DNA of 64,000 nt from Paraburkholderia sp. Ac-20340. GTDB lineage: Bacteria; Pseudomonadota; Gammaproteobacteria; Burkholderiales; Burkholderiaceae. Below the pieces are notes generated by a model. That model worked only from the letters and a program-made list of their open reading frames with translations, did not search any database and was not told the origin of the DNA. This document shows positions 34,681 through 43,365 of the stretch, piece by piece; position 1 is the stretch's first letter, and every line of letters starts with the position of its first letter. The DNA lies in assembly GCF_017104965.1 (NCBI RefSeq), contig NZ_JAAGPR010000008.1, forward strand, positions 186,001-250,000. Direction: 5' to 3'. The translations under genes and the position numbers were made by a program.

Positions 34681-35418
34681 ATGAATCGCGAAGTATTGGC
34701 CGTTCGCCACGTATATTTCGAGGACCTCGGCAGTTTCGAGCGCGTGCTCGGCGACCGGGGCCGGCCGGTACGTTATGTCGATGTCGGTTTTGCCCGCGTC
34801 GGCGCACTCAATCCCGTTTCTGCGTCGCTGATGGTGATCCTCGGCGGTCCCATCAATGCCTGCGACGACGCACGCTATCCCACACTTGCACCGATTGCCG
34901 CGCTGATCGAAAAGCGCATCGCGGCGGGTCTGCCCACGCTCGGCATTTGCCTGGGCGCGCAGCTGATCGCGCGTGTGCTGGGCGCGCGCGTCTATGCGTC
35001 GGGTCACAAGGAAATCGGCTGGACGCCGCTCACGCTCACCGACGCCGGCCGCCAATCGCCGCTGCGTCACGTCGATGGCGCCTCGACCTCGATGCTGCAC
35101 TGGCACGGCGACACCTTCGATCTGCCGCAGGGCGCCACGCGTCTGGCGTCCACGCCGCTGTGCGAGAACCAGGCGTTTGCGTGGGGCAATCACGTGCTCG
35201 GGCTGCAATGTCATCCCGAAGTGCGCGCCGACCGCTTCGAGCCCTGGCTGATCGGCAACGCGGGCGAACTCGATGCCGCGGGTATCGACATCAATGTTCT
35301 GCGCGCCGAAACGGCGCAGCATGCGCCGCGTCTGGAAACCCAGGCGGGCCTGATGTTCCACGAATGGCTCGACGCGCTCGACCAGCAGTTTGCAAACGCG
35401 CCGGCGAAGCAGCCCTGA
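34681..35418 (+). CDS. Class I glutamine amidotransferase-like protein
   Basis: 245 aa single GATase1 domain. Nucleophile Cys90 sits in LGICLGAQLIARVLG, and the His-Glu partners are His178 and Glu180 in LQCHPE. Stand-alone GATase1 proteins of this group (formerly annotated GMP synthase-like glutamine amidotransferases) often hydrolyse gamma-glutamyl compounds, such as gamma-glutamyl polyamines or toxic glutamine analogues. The substrate cannot be assigned here. A TTG two codons upstream is a weak alternative start. Confidence 0.9.
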   Translation: MNREVLAVRHVYFEDLGSFERVLGDRGRPVRYVDVGFARVGALNPVSASLMVILGGPINACDDARYPTLAPIAALIEKRIAAGLPTLGICLGAQLIARVLGARVYASGHKEIGWTPLTLTDAGRQSPLRHVDGASTSMLHWHGDTFDLPQGATRLASTPLCENQAFAWGNHVLGLQCHPEVRADRFEPWLIGNAGELDAAGIDINVLRAETAQHAPRLETQAGLMFHEWLDALDQQFANAPAKQP

Positions 35419-35602
35419 AGCCGACGGTCGGCGACGTTATTCCGACCTTACTGCGACATTTTCGCGACGTTATTTAACCGCGCATTTCTTCAGCGGATAA
35501 GCCGCCCGAGGCGCCCCGTCGCGCCTCGCGGGCCTTGAAAGCGCCTGTCAAAAGCGCGTGCTATTCTCGGACGCTCCTCACCACCGTCCGCATTATTTCC
35601 CC

Positions 35603-36715
35603 ATGAGCAAGCTCTTCTCACCGCTCGCGCTGCGTGGCGTGACGCTGGCCAATCGCATTGTCGTTTCGCCGATGTGCCAATACTCGGCCGAACGCGGCGA
35701 GGCCAACGACTGGCACATGATCCACCTCGGTCATCTCGCGCTCTCGGGCGCGGCGATGCTGTGCATCGAAGCCACCGCCGTCGAGCCCGATGGCCGCATC
35801 ACGCCCGGCGATCTCGGCCTTTGGGATGACGCCACCGAAGCCGCGCTCGAACCGGTGATCGCCGCCATCCGCCGTCATTCGCCGATCCGCATCGCCATGC
35901 AGATCTCGCACGCGGGCCGCAAGGCATCGAGTCAGGTGCCCTGGGAAGGCGGCCAGCTGATTGCCGTCGCCGATGGCGGATGGCTGCCGCACGCGCCCTC
36001 GGCGCTGCCGCACAAGGACGACGAAACGCCGCCGCTCGCGCTCGACACCGCCGGTCTGAATCGCGTGCGCAACGCGTTTGCGGCGACCGCGCGCCGCGCG
36101 GCGCGACTCGGTATCGACGCGCTCGAAGTGCACTGCGCGCACGGTTATCTGCTGCATCAATTCCTCTCGCCGATCGCCAATCAGCGCACCGACGAATACG
36201 GCGGCTCGCTCGAAAACCGCATGCGTTTTCCGCTCGAAATCTACGACATCGTGCGTGCGGAGTTTCCTGAAGACCGGCCCGTGGGCGTGCGCGTTTCGGC
36301 GAGCGACTGGGTCGACGGCGGCTGGACGCCGGACGATACGGTCGTGTTCGCGCAGGCGCTCAAGGCGCGCGGCGCGGACTGGATCGACGTGTCTTCCGGC
36401 GGCGTTTCGCCGTTGCAGAAGATTCCGGTCGAGCCCGGTTATCAGGTGCCGTTCGCGCGCAAGGTGAAGCAGGAAACCGGCATGACGACGATCGCCGTGG
36501 GCCTCATCACGGATGCGTTGCAGGCGAATCAGATCATCGAAGATGGCGAAGCCGACATGATCGCGATGGCGCGCGCGATGCTCTACGATCCGCGCTGGCC
36601 GTGGCACGCCGCTGCGCAACTGGGCGCGACGGTCAGCGCGCCGCCGCAGTACTGGCGTTCGCAACCGCGCGAGCAGAAGCATCTGTTCGGCGATACCACG
36701 CTCGGTCAACGTTAA
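35603..36715 (+). CDS. Old Yellow Enzyme family NADH:flavin oxidoreductase
   Basis: 370 aa FMN TIM-barrel ene-reductase of the YqjM/XenA class. It carries VVSPMCQYSAERGEANDWHMIHLG with the Cys that tunes FMN, ISHAGRKAS, EVHCAHGYLLHQFLSPIANQRTDEYGGSLENR (substrate-binding His and catalytic Tyr region) and PPQYWRSQPREQ at the C terminus. It reduces activated C=C bonds, such as those of maleimides, enones or nitroaromatics, with NAD(P)H. The ATG at 35603 begins MSKLFSPLALRGVTLANRIV, the canonical family start. It is monocistronic by appearance. Confidence 0.95.
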   Translation: MSKLFSPLALRGVTLANRIVVSPMCQYSAERGEANDWHMIHLGHLALSGAAMLCIEATAVEPDGRITPGDLGLWDDATEAALEPVIAAIRRHSPIRIAMQISHAGRKASSQVPWEGGQLIAVADGGWLPHAPSALPHKDDETPPLALDTAGLNRVRNAFAATARRAARLGIDALEVHCAHGYLLHQFLSPIANQRTDEYGGSLENRMRFPLEIYDIVRAEFPEDRPVGVRVSASDWVDGGWTPDDTVVFAQALKARGADWIDVSSGGVSPLQKIPVEPGYQVPFARKVKQETGMTTIAVGLITDALQANQIIEDGEADMIAMARAMLYDPRWPWHAAAQLGATVSAPPQYWRSQPREQKHLFGDTTLGQR

Positions 36716-36943
36716 GCGCAACACTGACTCATTCATCGTGCGCGATGAATGAGTTGCGTGCAGCAGGTTGAACGAAAGAGGCGCGAACGTGTACGATGCC
36801 GGTTGTGGCGCGCCTCGCACGGCTCATGCAGTTCGATGCACGCACACGAGCGCGGCGCCGACATGGCGCCGTGTTTGCGTGGAGCGCGGCTTTCTCGTCG
36901 CGCCGCGAAGCGCAGGACGCGATACTTCACAAGGATTCCATCA

Positions 36944-37444
36944 ATGAGTGTACGCAGGATCGTCGTGCGCCAGTCGGGCGTACACGGCAAGGGCGTATTT
37001 GCGGCCGATGCGATCGAGGCCGGCGAACGCCTCATCGAATACAAGGGCGAGCGCATCTCGTGGAAGGAAGCATTGCGGCGTCATCCGCATAACCCCGACG
37101 AACCGAATCACACCTTCTATTTCGCGCTCGACGACGGCGACGTGATCGACGGCAAGATCAAGGGCAACAGCGCGCGCTGGATCAATCATTCGTGCGCGCC
37201 GAACTGCGAAGCCGAAGAGATCGAAGGGCACGTGTACATCCACGCCGTGCGCGATATCGAGCACGGCGAGGAACTGTTCTACGATTACGGTCTCGTGATC
37301 GACGCGAAGCAGACCAAGAAGCTCAAGCGCGAATACGAATGCCGCTGCGGCGCCCGCAAGTGCCGTGGCACGATGCTCGCGCCGCCCGAGAAAAGCGAAG
37401 AGAAGGGCAAGAGCGCGAAGTCGAAGAGCAAAAAGAAGAAATGA
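36944..37444 (+). CDS. SET-domain protein lysine methyltransferase
   Basis: 166 aa. A compact SET domain has SGVHGKGVFAADAI, the SAM/active-site motif NHSCAPNC (81-88), catalytic Tyr115 in LFYDYG, and a post-SET zinc motif CRCGARKC (Cys133, Cys135, Cys140, with Cys88 as likely fourth ligand). A Lys/Ser/Glu tail (about 150-166) ends KSKSKKKK. Such SET proteins resemble eukaryotic histone methyltransferases. In Burkholderia thailandensis a SET protein (BtSET) has been reported to act in host nuclei; whether this is its orthologue cannot be told here. It has no secretion signal. The ATG at 36944 was chosen by homology. Confidence 0.92.
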   Translation: MSVRRIVVRQSGVHGKGVFAADAIEAGERLIEYKGERISWKEALRRHPHNPDEPNHTFYFALDDGDVIDGKIKGNSARWINHSCAPNCEAEEIEGHVYIHAVRDIEHGEELFYDYGLVIDAKQTKKLKREYECRCGARKCRGTMLAPPEKSEEKGKSAKSKSKKKK

Positions 37445-37491
37445 GGCGCTGACGTCGATGCCGTTGTTTGGGCGTCGCGTGATCGAAAAGC

Positions 37492-37517
37492 ACATGGGCC
37501 GCAATTGCGGCCCATGT
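37492..37517. terminator. Bidirectional intrinsic terminator
   Basis: A 26-bp perfect palindrome, half ACATGGGCCGCAA, followed by TTTTTT on the plus strand and preceded by AAAAG. It serves the SET gene and the convergent sensor kinase. Confidence 0.8.
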
Positions 37518-37541
37518 TTTTTGTTGCTGCGTTGAATGCGC

Positions 37542-39092
37542 TCAGAGATCGATCGGCGCCTGATGCGAAGGCTTTTTCTCGCTGGTCTCTGCAGGCGCGT
37601 CGTGCGATGCCGCGCTCTTGTGCGCGAGCGCGTCGTCCGGGCTCAGCGTTTTCGTGCTGCCGGCGCGACGCTGGTTGAGCGGCACACGCACGATGAAGCG
37701 CGCGCCGCCTTCGGGCGCATCTTCGTAATGCACGCTGCCACGATGCAGGGTCATGATGTCGTGCACGATCGCCAGGCCCAGACCCGCGCCGCTATCGACG
37801 CCGCTTTCGCTCTGGCCGTCGCCGCGGAAGAAGCGCTTGAAGAGATCGGCTTGCTGTCCTTGCGGCACGCCGCGGCCGTTATCCTCGACGACGATTTCCG
37901 CCATCGGCACACCATCGGCCACGCTTTGCGAAACCGTCACGGTGATGCGCCCGCCATCGGCGCGTGCGGGCGGCAAATACTTGAGCGCGTTATCGAGCAG
38001 ATTGGCGATCACCTCATGCAGCAGCACGGGGTTGCCGCGCACCATCAGCGGCGTGTCGTTCTCGGGATCGTCGAGGCGCTGGAAGCCCAGATCGACATGC
38101 CACGCAAGCGCGCGCGGCACCCATTCCGCGCCGGTTTCGAAGGCAAGCGCGGACATGTCGATATCGACGAAACGCGCGGCCTGTTCGCCCGGTTCCGCGC
38201 GTGCGAGCGACAGCAACTGATTTGAGAGGCGCACCGCGCGATCGGCGGCGGCGCGCAGTTCGCGCACGGCGTCGTTGACCTTCTGCGGCTCGCGCGCGTT
38301 GACGGCCTGTTCCGCGTGCAGCTTCACGGCCGTGAGCGGCGTGCGCAGCTGATGTGCGGCATCGGCGATAAATTTGCGCTGGCCTTCGAGCGCGGTCTTC
38401 AGACGCCCGAGCAGCGCGTTGAGCGCGCCCGTGAGCGGACGGATCTCGACGGGCACATAGGTTTCGTCGACCGGCTCCAGCGACGTGTGCGTCTGCCGGT
38501 TGAGCGAATCGGCGAGATCGGTCAGCGGGTTGAGCTGCTGGTTCACCACGCGCCACACGATCACCCAGCCCGCGAGCAGCAGCAGTAACAGCGGCATCAT
38601 GATCGCCACGAGGAATTCGGCGGCGATACGAAAGCGGTGATGCACAGGCTGGCCGACTTCCACGACGATCGGATTGCCGTGCGGCTGCGGCACGCGCACT
38701 TGCGCCACGCGCACGCTCACGCCCTGATAAATGGTCTCGAACACGTACGCGTAATGCATGCGGCGCACGTTGGTGCCTTGCAGGGGCAGATCGTGATCGC
38801 CGGCGATTTCGGTTTCGCCGTTGCTGATGCGATAGACCAGATGCTCGACGGGATCGGAGAACATCGCCTGGGCGAGCGGCGGCACGGTGACGGGCGCGTC
38901 GGGGCCGGCGATCTGGATCTGTTTGGAGATGGCGGTGGCGAGGTCGGCGAGCGATCGGTCGACCACGTGCTGCGTGTACTGCCACGCAAGCCAATAGGCG
39001 ATCAGGCCGCTCATCAAGGCGAGCAGCGACAGTGGGGCGGCGAGGCGCCGCAGCAGCGTACGCCGCAGGCTCGTTGCGGCCGGTAGGGACAT
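37542..39092 (-). CDS. Two-component sensor histidine kinase (TctE/QseC type)
   Basis: 516 aa. Two membrane helices (about 18-36 and 158-181) flank a periplasmic 2CSK_N sensor domain. A HAMP linker follows, then the HisKA dimerisation domain with phospho-acceptor His247 in FIADAAHQLRTPL, and HATPase_c with N-box LLDNALKYLPPA, G1 VEDNGRGVPQG and GAGLGLAIV. The TctE subgroup often senses carboxylates, but no carboxylate transporter is adjacent. The C terminus has a charged tail. It is downstream of its response regulator and separated from it by a terminator hairpin. Confidence 0.93.
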   Translation of the reverse strand: MSLPAATSLRRTLLRRLAAPLSLLALMSGLIAYWLAWQYTQHVVDRSLADLATAISKQIQIAGPDAPVTVPPLAQAMFSDPVEHLVYRISNGETEIAGDHDLPLQGTNVRRMHYAYVFETIYQGVSVRVAQVRVPQPHGNPIVVEVGQPVHHRFRIAAEFLVAIMMPLLLLLLAGWVIVWRVVNQQLNPLTDLADSLNRQTHTSLEPVDETYVPVEIRPLTGALNALLGRLKTALEGQRKFIADAAHQLRTPLTAVKLHAEQAVNAREPQKVNDAVRELRAAADRAVRLSNQLLSLARAEPGEQAARFVDIDMSALAFETGAEWVPRALAWHVDLGFQRLDDPENDTPLMVRGNPVLLHEVIANLLDNALKYLPPARADGGRITVTVSQSVADGVPMAEIVVEDNGRGVPQGQQADLFKRFFRGDGQSESGVDSGAGLGLAIVHDIMTLHRGSVHYEDAPEGGARFIVRVPLNQRRAGSTKTLSPDDALAHKSAASHDAPAETSEKKPSHQAPIDL

Positions 39093-39198
39093 GATCGGTT
39101 TGGGCGAAGGAAAGACGTGGGCGTGGCGCGCGAAGGCGGTCCACGCAGGCCCGGATCATTTTACGCGGGTGCAGGCTCGCGCGGCAGAGGATGGAAAA

Positions 39199-39228
39199 AG
39201 GGCGCCTCCCGGAATGGCGAGGCGCCCT
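39199..39228 (-). terminator. Terminator between response regulator and sensor kinase genes
   Basis: Perfect 10-bp stem AGGGCGCCTC (39199-39208) with GAGGCGCCCT (39219-39228), 10-nt loop, followed on the minus strand by TTTTTCC. It would limit kinase expression from the regulator promoter. Confidence 0.7.
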
Positions 39229-39284
39229 GCGAACGGTCCTGAGCGATTCAGGCCGTCCGGCTTTGCAGCGGCGGCAGGCTGGCG

Positions 39285-39971
39285 TCAGGCCGCCTGGCGG
39301 ATTTCCTGCAGCAGGTAGCCGAAGCCGCGCACCGTGACGATCTCGACACGGCAGTTTTCGAGCTTCTTGCGCACGCGGTGCACATAGACTTCGATCGCGG
39401 TATCGCCGAGATCGCCGCCGAAATGCGTGAGGTGGTCCTGCAGCTGCGCCTTGCTGACGACGCGGCCATGACGCAGCAGCAGCATTTCGAGCACGGCGAA
39501 TTCGCGCGGCGAGAGTTCGAGCGGTTTGTCGTCGTTGAAGATGCGGCGATCGACGCCCGACAGACGCACGCCGCCGAGCGAAACTTCGGGGCGCGGCACG
39601 TCGCCGTGCGGGCCGCTGCGGCGCATCACGGCGCGGATACGCGCTTCGAGTTCAGCCGGTTCGAACGGCTTGAGCATGTAGTCGTCGGCGCCCGAATTGA
39701 GGCCTTGCACACGGTCATTGAGCTCGTCGCGCGCGGTCAGCACGATCACGGGCGTATGACGGTTGCTTTGGCGGAAACGCGAGAGCAGCGTCATGCCGTC
39801 GATGCCCGGCAGGCCGAGGTCGAGGATCACGAGCTCGTGACGGTTCTGCGTGAGAGCCTGTTCGGCGAAGATGCCGTCGTGGACCATGTCGACCGTGAAG
39901 CCGGCTTGTTCGAGGCTGGACTGGATGCCGCGTGCGATGGGGCGGTCGTCTTCGATCAGAAGGAGTCGCAT
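39285..39971 (-). CDS. OmpR/PhoB-family response regulator (TctD/QmsB-like)
   Basis: 228 aa. The receiver domain has the acidic pocket (Glu7, Asp8, Asp9), phospho-acceptor Asp51 in LVILDLGLPG and Lys in YMLKPFEP. The winged-helix effector carries SPREFAVLEMLLLRHGRVVSKAQL and VYVHRVRKKLENCRVEIVTVRGFGYLL. It is the partner of the TctE-like kinase encoded 192 bases downstream on the same strand. The true target genes are unknown. Confidence 0.95.
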   Translation of the reverse strand: MRLLLIEDDRPIARGIQSSLEQAGFTVDMVHDGIFAEQALTQNRHELVILDLGLPGIDGMTLLSRFRQSNRHTPVIVLTARDELNDRVQGLNSGADDYMLKPFEPAELEARIRAVMRRSGPHGDVPRPEVSLGGVRLSGVDRRIFNDDKPLELSPREFAVLEMLLLRHGRVVSKAQLQDHLTHFGGDLGDTAIEVYVHRVRKKLENCRVEIVTVRGFGYLLQEIRQAA

Positions 39972-40103
39972 GGATTTCGCTCAAGTACAATGGGTTTAGC
40001 GTTCAGGCACGCAGTTCGCAATGCGCCGCTCGTTCGTGAAACGGAAACGGCAGCGCAGCGACTGGGCGGCGCTGCGTGCAACAGTTGCACGATCACGACC
40101 AAC

Positions 40104-40334
40104 ATGTCCGATATCTCCATCACCGAACTCGAAGCCGCGATCAACTTCTGGCGCGACCGCTCGCCTTCGAGCGGCGACGAACTCGCGTTGTGCCAGGAGG
40201 CAGTTGCGCTCTCCAGGCCATATGCGCTGCTGATTGTACAGCGTCAGAACGTCTTCTCACCGGATCGTTTAGACCCTCAGGCACGCATTGCCTGGGAGTC
40301 TTACGTGTCCCTCAAGAATGGCCTTCAAAGCTGA
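40104..40334 (+). CDS. DUF3717 family protein
   Basis: 76 aa: MSDISITELEAAINFWRDRS, then LCQEAVALSRPYALLIVQRQNVFSPDRLDP. This matches the short DUF3717 proteins of Burkholderiaceae, which are of unknown function. The start at 40104 was chosen because the frame further upstream overlaps the response regulator. No partner genes are evident. Confidence 0.85.
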   Translation: MSDISITELEAAINFWRDRSPSSGDELALCQEAVALSRPYALLIVQRQNVFSPDRLDPQARIAWESYVSLKNGLQS

Positions 40335-40508
40335 AGGTTTGGACGTCCGATAGCCTGCATTATGCTTTCATTGCAGCGTATTTGCCTGTTGAGCGCCGTG
40401 CACACCCTTGCCTAACGCGCGACCCATCCATTGCGCTTACGCGTCGGCGCTTCATGAACACATTTCATGTTGCGCCTGCGTCGTACTCGACTAGCTATCG
40501 CGCCGCTA

Positions 40509-40817
40509 TTACGTGGCGAGCGGGCCCGGCGCGATCGAATCGATAAAGCTCGCGAGTTCGATATCGCGCGTCGTGAGGCCATCGGCTTCATGCGTCGACA
40601 GCGTGACTTCCACGCGGTTATAGACGTTGAACCACTCGGGATGGTGATTCATTTCCTGCGCCTTGATGGCCACGCGCGTCATGAAGCCGAAAGCTTCGTT
40701 GAAATCGGCGAAACGGAAATGGCGCTGGATGGCGTCGCGGCCGGTGACGGCCTGCCAGCCATGCAGACGTGCGAGCTGCGAGGCGCGCTCTTCGGAGGTG
40801 AGTCGGTTGATCATCAT
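40509..40817 (-). CDS. phhB: Pterin-4a-carbinolamine dehydratase
   Basis: 102 aa PCD/DCoH protein. The conserved core [32 protein letters not shown] contains the catalytic His pair. It dehydrates the 4a-hydroxy-tetrahydropterin formed by phenylalanine hydroxylase so that the cofactor can be recycled. It follows phhA on the minus strand after 203 bases. The start codon is the first ATG of an ATG-ATG pair. Confidence 0.96.
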   Translation of the reverse strand: MMINRLTSEERASQLARLHGWQAVTGRDAIQRHFRFADFNEAFGFMTRVAIKAQEMNHHPEWFNVYNRVEVTLSTHEADGLTTRDIELASFIDSIAPGPLAT

Positions 40818-41020
40818 GGCACCTGTATGCGCGATGTGTACGTAATGCGATTCGCGTCCGGCGCTGGGATCGGCCAGCGTGCCGGGCGCGTCTTTGATTC
40901 TTCCACGGATAGCCAGGGCGTGCGAGCGTGCGCCCACGCGCTGCGGCAATCGGCGCGTGCCTGAGGGCACACGTATTGCGTTGCCGCAAAACGGGATCGC
41001 CAGGCAAGCGCGGCGAAGCC

Positions 41021-41917
41021 TTAAACGTCGCCGTCCGCGAGCCAGCCTTCGCGCGTGCCGCGCGTGTAGACCGTGTCGCTGGCCAGCACGTCGCCGGCCG
41101 CGTGCGGCTCGAACGCGATGATCGGCGCGGGGTCGGTCAGGCGTGCCGCAATACCGGCGCCCAGCGCATCGAACAGTTGCGCGAACGAGTCGATCACGAA
41201 GTAGGTTTTCTGGAACGTGTCGATGCGATAGCGCGTGCGCAGCACGCGATCGAGATCGAAGCCGAGCCGGTTGGGCGCGGCGCTTTCCACGCTGTAGATC
41301 GATTCGCCCTTGCTGGAGACGATGCCCGCGCCGTAGATCTTCACGTTCGAGCGATCGTCGGCGTCGCGCATCAGGCCGAATTCCACCGTGTACCAGTAGA
41401 GGCGCGCGAGCAGCGGCAGTGCGCGGTCTTCCACCGCGAGCGCGGCGCGGCCGTAGGCGTGGATCGCATCGGCGAAAACGGGGTCGGTGAGCAGCGGCAC
41501 GTGGCCGAACAGGTCGTGGAAGCAGTCCGGTTCCTGCAGATAATCGAGCTGGTCGGGGCGGCGCATCCACCAGGTCACCGGAAAGCGCCGGTTGGCCAGA
41601 TGCTCGAAGAAGATGCGATCGGGCACGAGACCCGGCACGGCGACGATGCGCCAGCCCGTGGCGGCCATCAGGCGCTCGCTCACGGCCTCGAAATCGGGCA
41701 CCTGCGCGACGTCCAGCCCAATGCGCTTGGCGCCTTCGATAAACGCCGCGCAGGCGCGCCCATCGAGCAGCGCCATTTGCCGCCGGTAAAGCTGGTCCCA
41801 GACCGCGTGATCGACCGCGCCATAGCGCTCGCGCGGCTGGTCGATGGTGAAATCCGCACGGGTTTCGAGACCCGCGTCGAACTGTTCCTGCAGTTTGGCG
41901 GTAGCGGCGATGGCCAT
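41021..41917 (-). CDS. phhA: Phenylalanine 4-monooxygenase
   Basis: 298 aa, bacterial single-domain aromatic amino acid hydroxylase. The iron ligands are His134 and His139 ([14 protein letters not shown]) and Glu179 (YWYTVEFGL), and [16 protein letters not shown] is also conserved. It converts Phe to Tyr using tetrahydropterin and O2, the first step of Phe catabolism. It is divergent from an Lrp/AsnC regulator, the common arrangement in this group. Confidence 0.97.
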   Translation of the reverse strand: MAIAATAKLQEQFDAGLETRADFTIDQPRERYGAVDHAVWDQLYRRQMALLDGRACAAFIEGAKRIGLDVAQVPDFEAVSERLMAATGWRIVAVPGLVPDRIFFEHLANRRFPVTWWMRRPDQLDYLQEPDCFHDLFGHVPLLTDPVFADAIHAYGRAALAVEDRALPLLARLYWYTVEFGLMRDADDRSNVKIYGAGIVSSKGESIYSVESAAPNRLGFDLDRVLRTRYRIDTFQKTYFVIDSFAQLFDALGAGIAARLTDPAPIIAFEPHAAGDVLASDTVYTRGTREGWLADGDV

Positions 41918-41940
41918 GTTTGTGAACGCTCCACTAAAAG

Positions 41941-41960
41941 CACTTTTCGATGAGAAAGTG
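41941..41960. promoter_or_regulatory. Dyad in the phhA-lrp divergent promoter region
   Basis: CACTTTTCGATGAGAAAGTG, an imperfect palindrome with 6-bp arms CACTTT/AAAGTG, 24 bases upstream of phhA. It is a candidate operator for the divergent Lrp-type regulator. Confidence 0.4.
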
Positions 41961-42059
41961 TAGAGCGGAGTGCATGCGGAAGGTGCGCGTTTCAGGTGCT
42001 GATTGCGCTAGTCATGCGATAATCGTGCATCGATTAGCTATTCAATGCAGGATATTTTC

Positions 42060-42551
42060 ATGCTCGAACTCGATCACTTCGATCTCGCGCTGCTCGACGT
42101 ATTGCAGCGCTTTGGCCGCGCCACCCATCAGCAGCTGGGCGAACAGGTGCCGCTTTCGCCTTCGCAGATCGGCCGGCGTTTGCAGCGGCTGGAGGCGTCG
42201 GGCGTGATCGACGGTTATCGCGTCGTGCTGCGGCCCGAGAAACTGGGGCTGGGCGTCACGGCGTTCACGAGCCTGAAGTTGAAGCACCACGGCGATTCGA
42301 TCATCGAACAGTTCCAGCAGCAGATCGACGTGCTGCCGGAAGTGCTCGAATGCCATGCCGTGGTGGGCGACGCCGATTATCTGCTGCGGATCGTGGCGCC
42401 GGATCTGAACGCGCTGTCGTCGTTCGTGATGAAAAAGCTCATGCGCGTGCCCGGCGTGGACAGCGTGCGCTCGAACATCGTGCTCACGACTTTCAAGCGC
42501 AATGGTCCGCTGCCGCTCGGCCATCTGGAGCCTGGTGCGGCGCCGCTTTAA
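42060..42551 (+). CDS. Lrp/AsnC-family regulator, probably of phenylalanine hydroxylation
   Basis: 163 aa. An N-terminal HTH (FDLALLDVLQRFGRATHQQLGEQVPLSPSQIGRRLQRLEASGVIDGYRVVL) precedes a C-terminal RAM ligand-binding domain (CHAVVGDADYLLRIVAPDL ... VDSVRSNIVLTTFK). It is divergent from phhA, so control of phhAB by an aromatic amino acid is the natural inference. The ATG at 42060 has AGGA upstream; another in-frame ATG lies five codons earlier. Confidence 0.92.
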   Translation: MLELDHFDLALLDVLQRFGRATHQQLGEQVPLSPSQIGRRLQRLEASGVIDGYRVVLRPEKLGLGVTAFTSLKLKHHGDSIIEQFQQQIDVLPEVLECHAVVGDADYLLRIVAPDLNALSSFVMKKLMRVPGVDSVRSNIVLTTFKRNGPLPLGHLEPGAAPL

Positions 42552-42584
42552 GGCGCGCCGCGCCGGTTAGCGACGATAAGCCAA

Positions 42585-43112
42585 TCAGGCCGCCTGCGCC
42601 GGCGTGTTGAGCAGATCGACGTAAGCCACGGCCACGAGATCGGCTTCCTCCACGCCGAGCTTCTTGAACACCGCTGCGGCTTCCGCTTCGCCGCCTTGCT
42701 CGTCGTCGTCGGGGCCGAGCAGCACTTCCAGTTCGACGAAATCGCCCAGGCCGTCCACGCGGTCCAGATGGATGCGCGTGCGGCCCGCCGTGTAGACGTG
42801 GCGCTCCTTCGAGACGATGCCGCGCGTGGTGAGCGCGGTGGCGAGCAGCGAGTGCATCGCTTCGGCGTTGGTGACGGGGCTGCGCGTGTAGTACGAGGCC
42901 TTGGGGCCGTCGCGGTCGTCGCGCTGGTAGAAGATCAGTTCGGGCGGCGTGCCGTCGTCGAATTGACGCAGCTTCAGGCGGCCGCGCGGCACGTCGTAGA
43001 AGAAGTCCTGCTGGCGAAAGATCAGCGGCGCATCGGGTGCGAGCTGGGCGGCGCGCTCGCGCAGGGCGTCGAATTGACGGGCACGGGCTTTGATTTCGAT
43101 GTTGCGGGCCAT
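42585..43112 (-). CDS. CYTH-domain protein
   Basis: 175 aa CYTH (triphosphate tunnel) protein. It has the N-terminal IEIKAR motif (the ExExK signature in reduced form), a barrel core with KLRQFDDGTPPELIFYQRDD and R-rich strands, and the acidic VELEVLLGPDDD. CYTH enzymes hydrolyse or cyclise triphosphates, for example thiamine triphosphatase, inorganic triphosphatase or class IV adenylyl cyclase; the substrate is not determined. The ATG at 43112 has GGAG upstream on the minus strand. Confidence 0.87.
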   Translation of the reverse strand: MARNIEIKARARQFDALRERAAQLAPDAPLIFRQQDFFYDVPRGRLKLRQFDDGTPPELIFYQRDDRDGPKASYYTRSPVTNAEAMHSLLATALTTRGIVSKERHVYTAGRTRIHLDRVDGLGDFVELEVLLGPDDDEQGGEAEAAAVFKKLGVEEADLVAVAYVDLLNTPAQAA

Positions 43113-43365
43113 GCAAGGCTCCTGTTGGAACGAGGGAACGATGGGCGAGGCTCGGGACGCGCCGCATCGCTTCCTCATTGAGCCAATCAGGGAGCATCGA
43201 AAATCGCGGCGCGAATTCCGAATCTAGCAAAACTTGCGTGACCGCGCTGTTACAGCCGATGACAGAGCCATCGATCGCCCATGCTGCGCGGATAAGATCA
43301 GACGTTAGTTGCTTTTAACGCTGCCGATTCCGCCACCGATCCCGCCGCATGTTCATGAGTACGGC

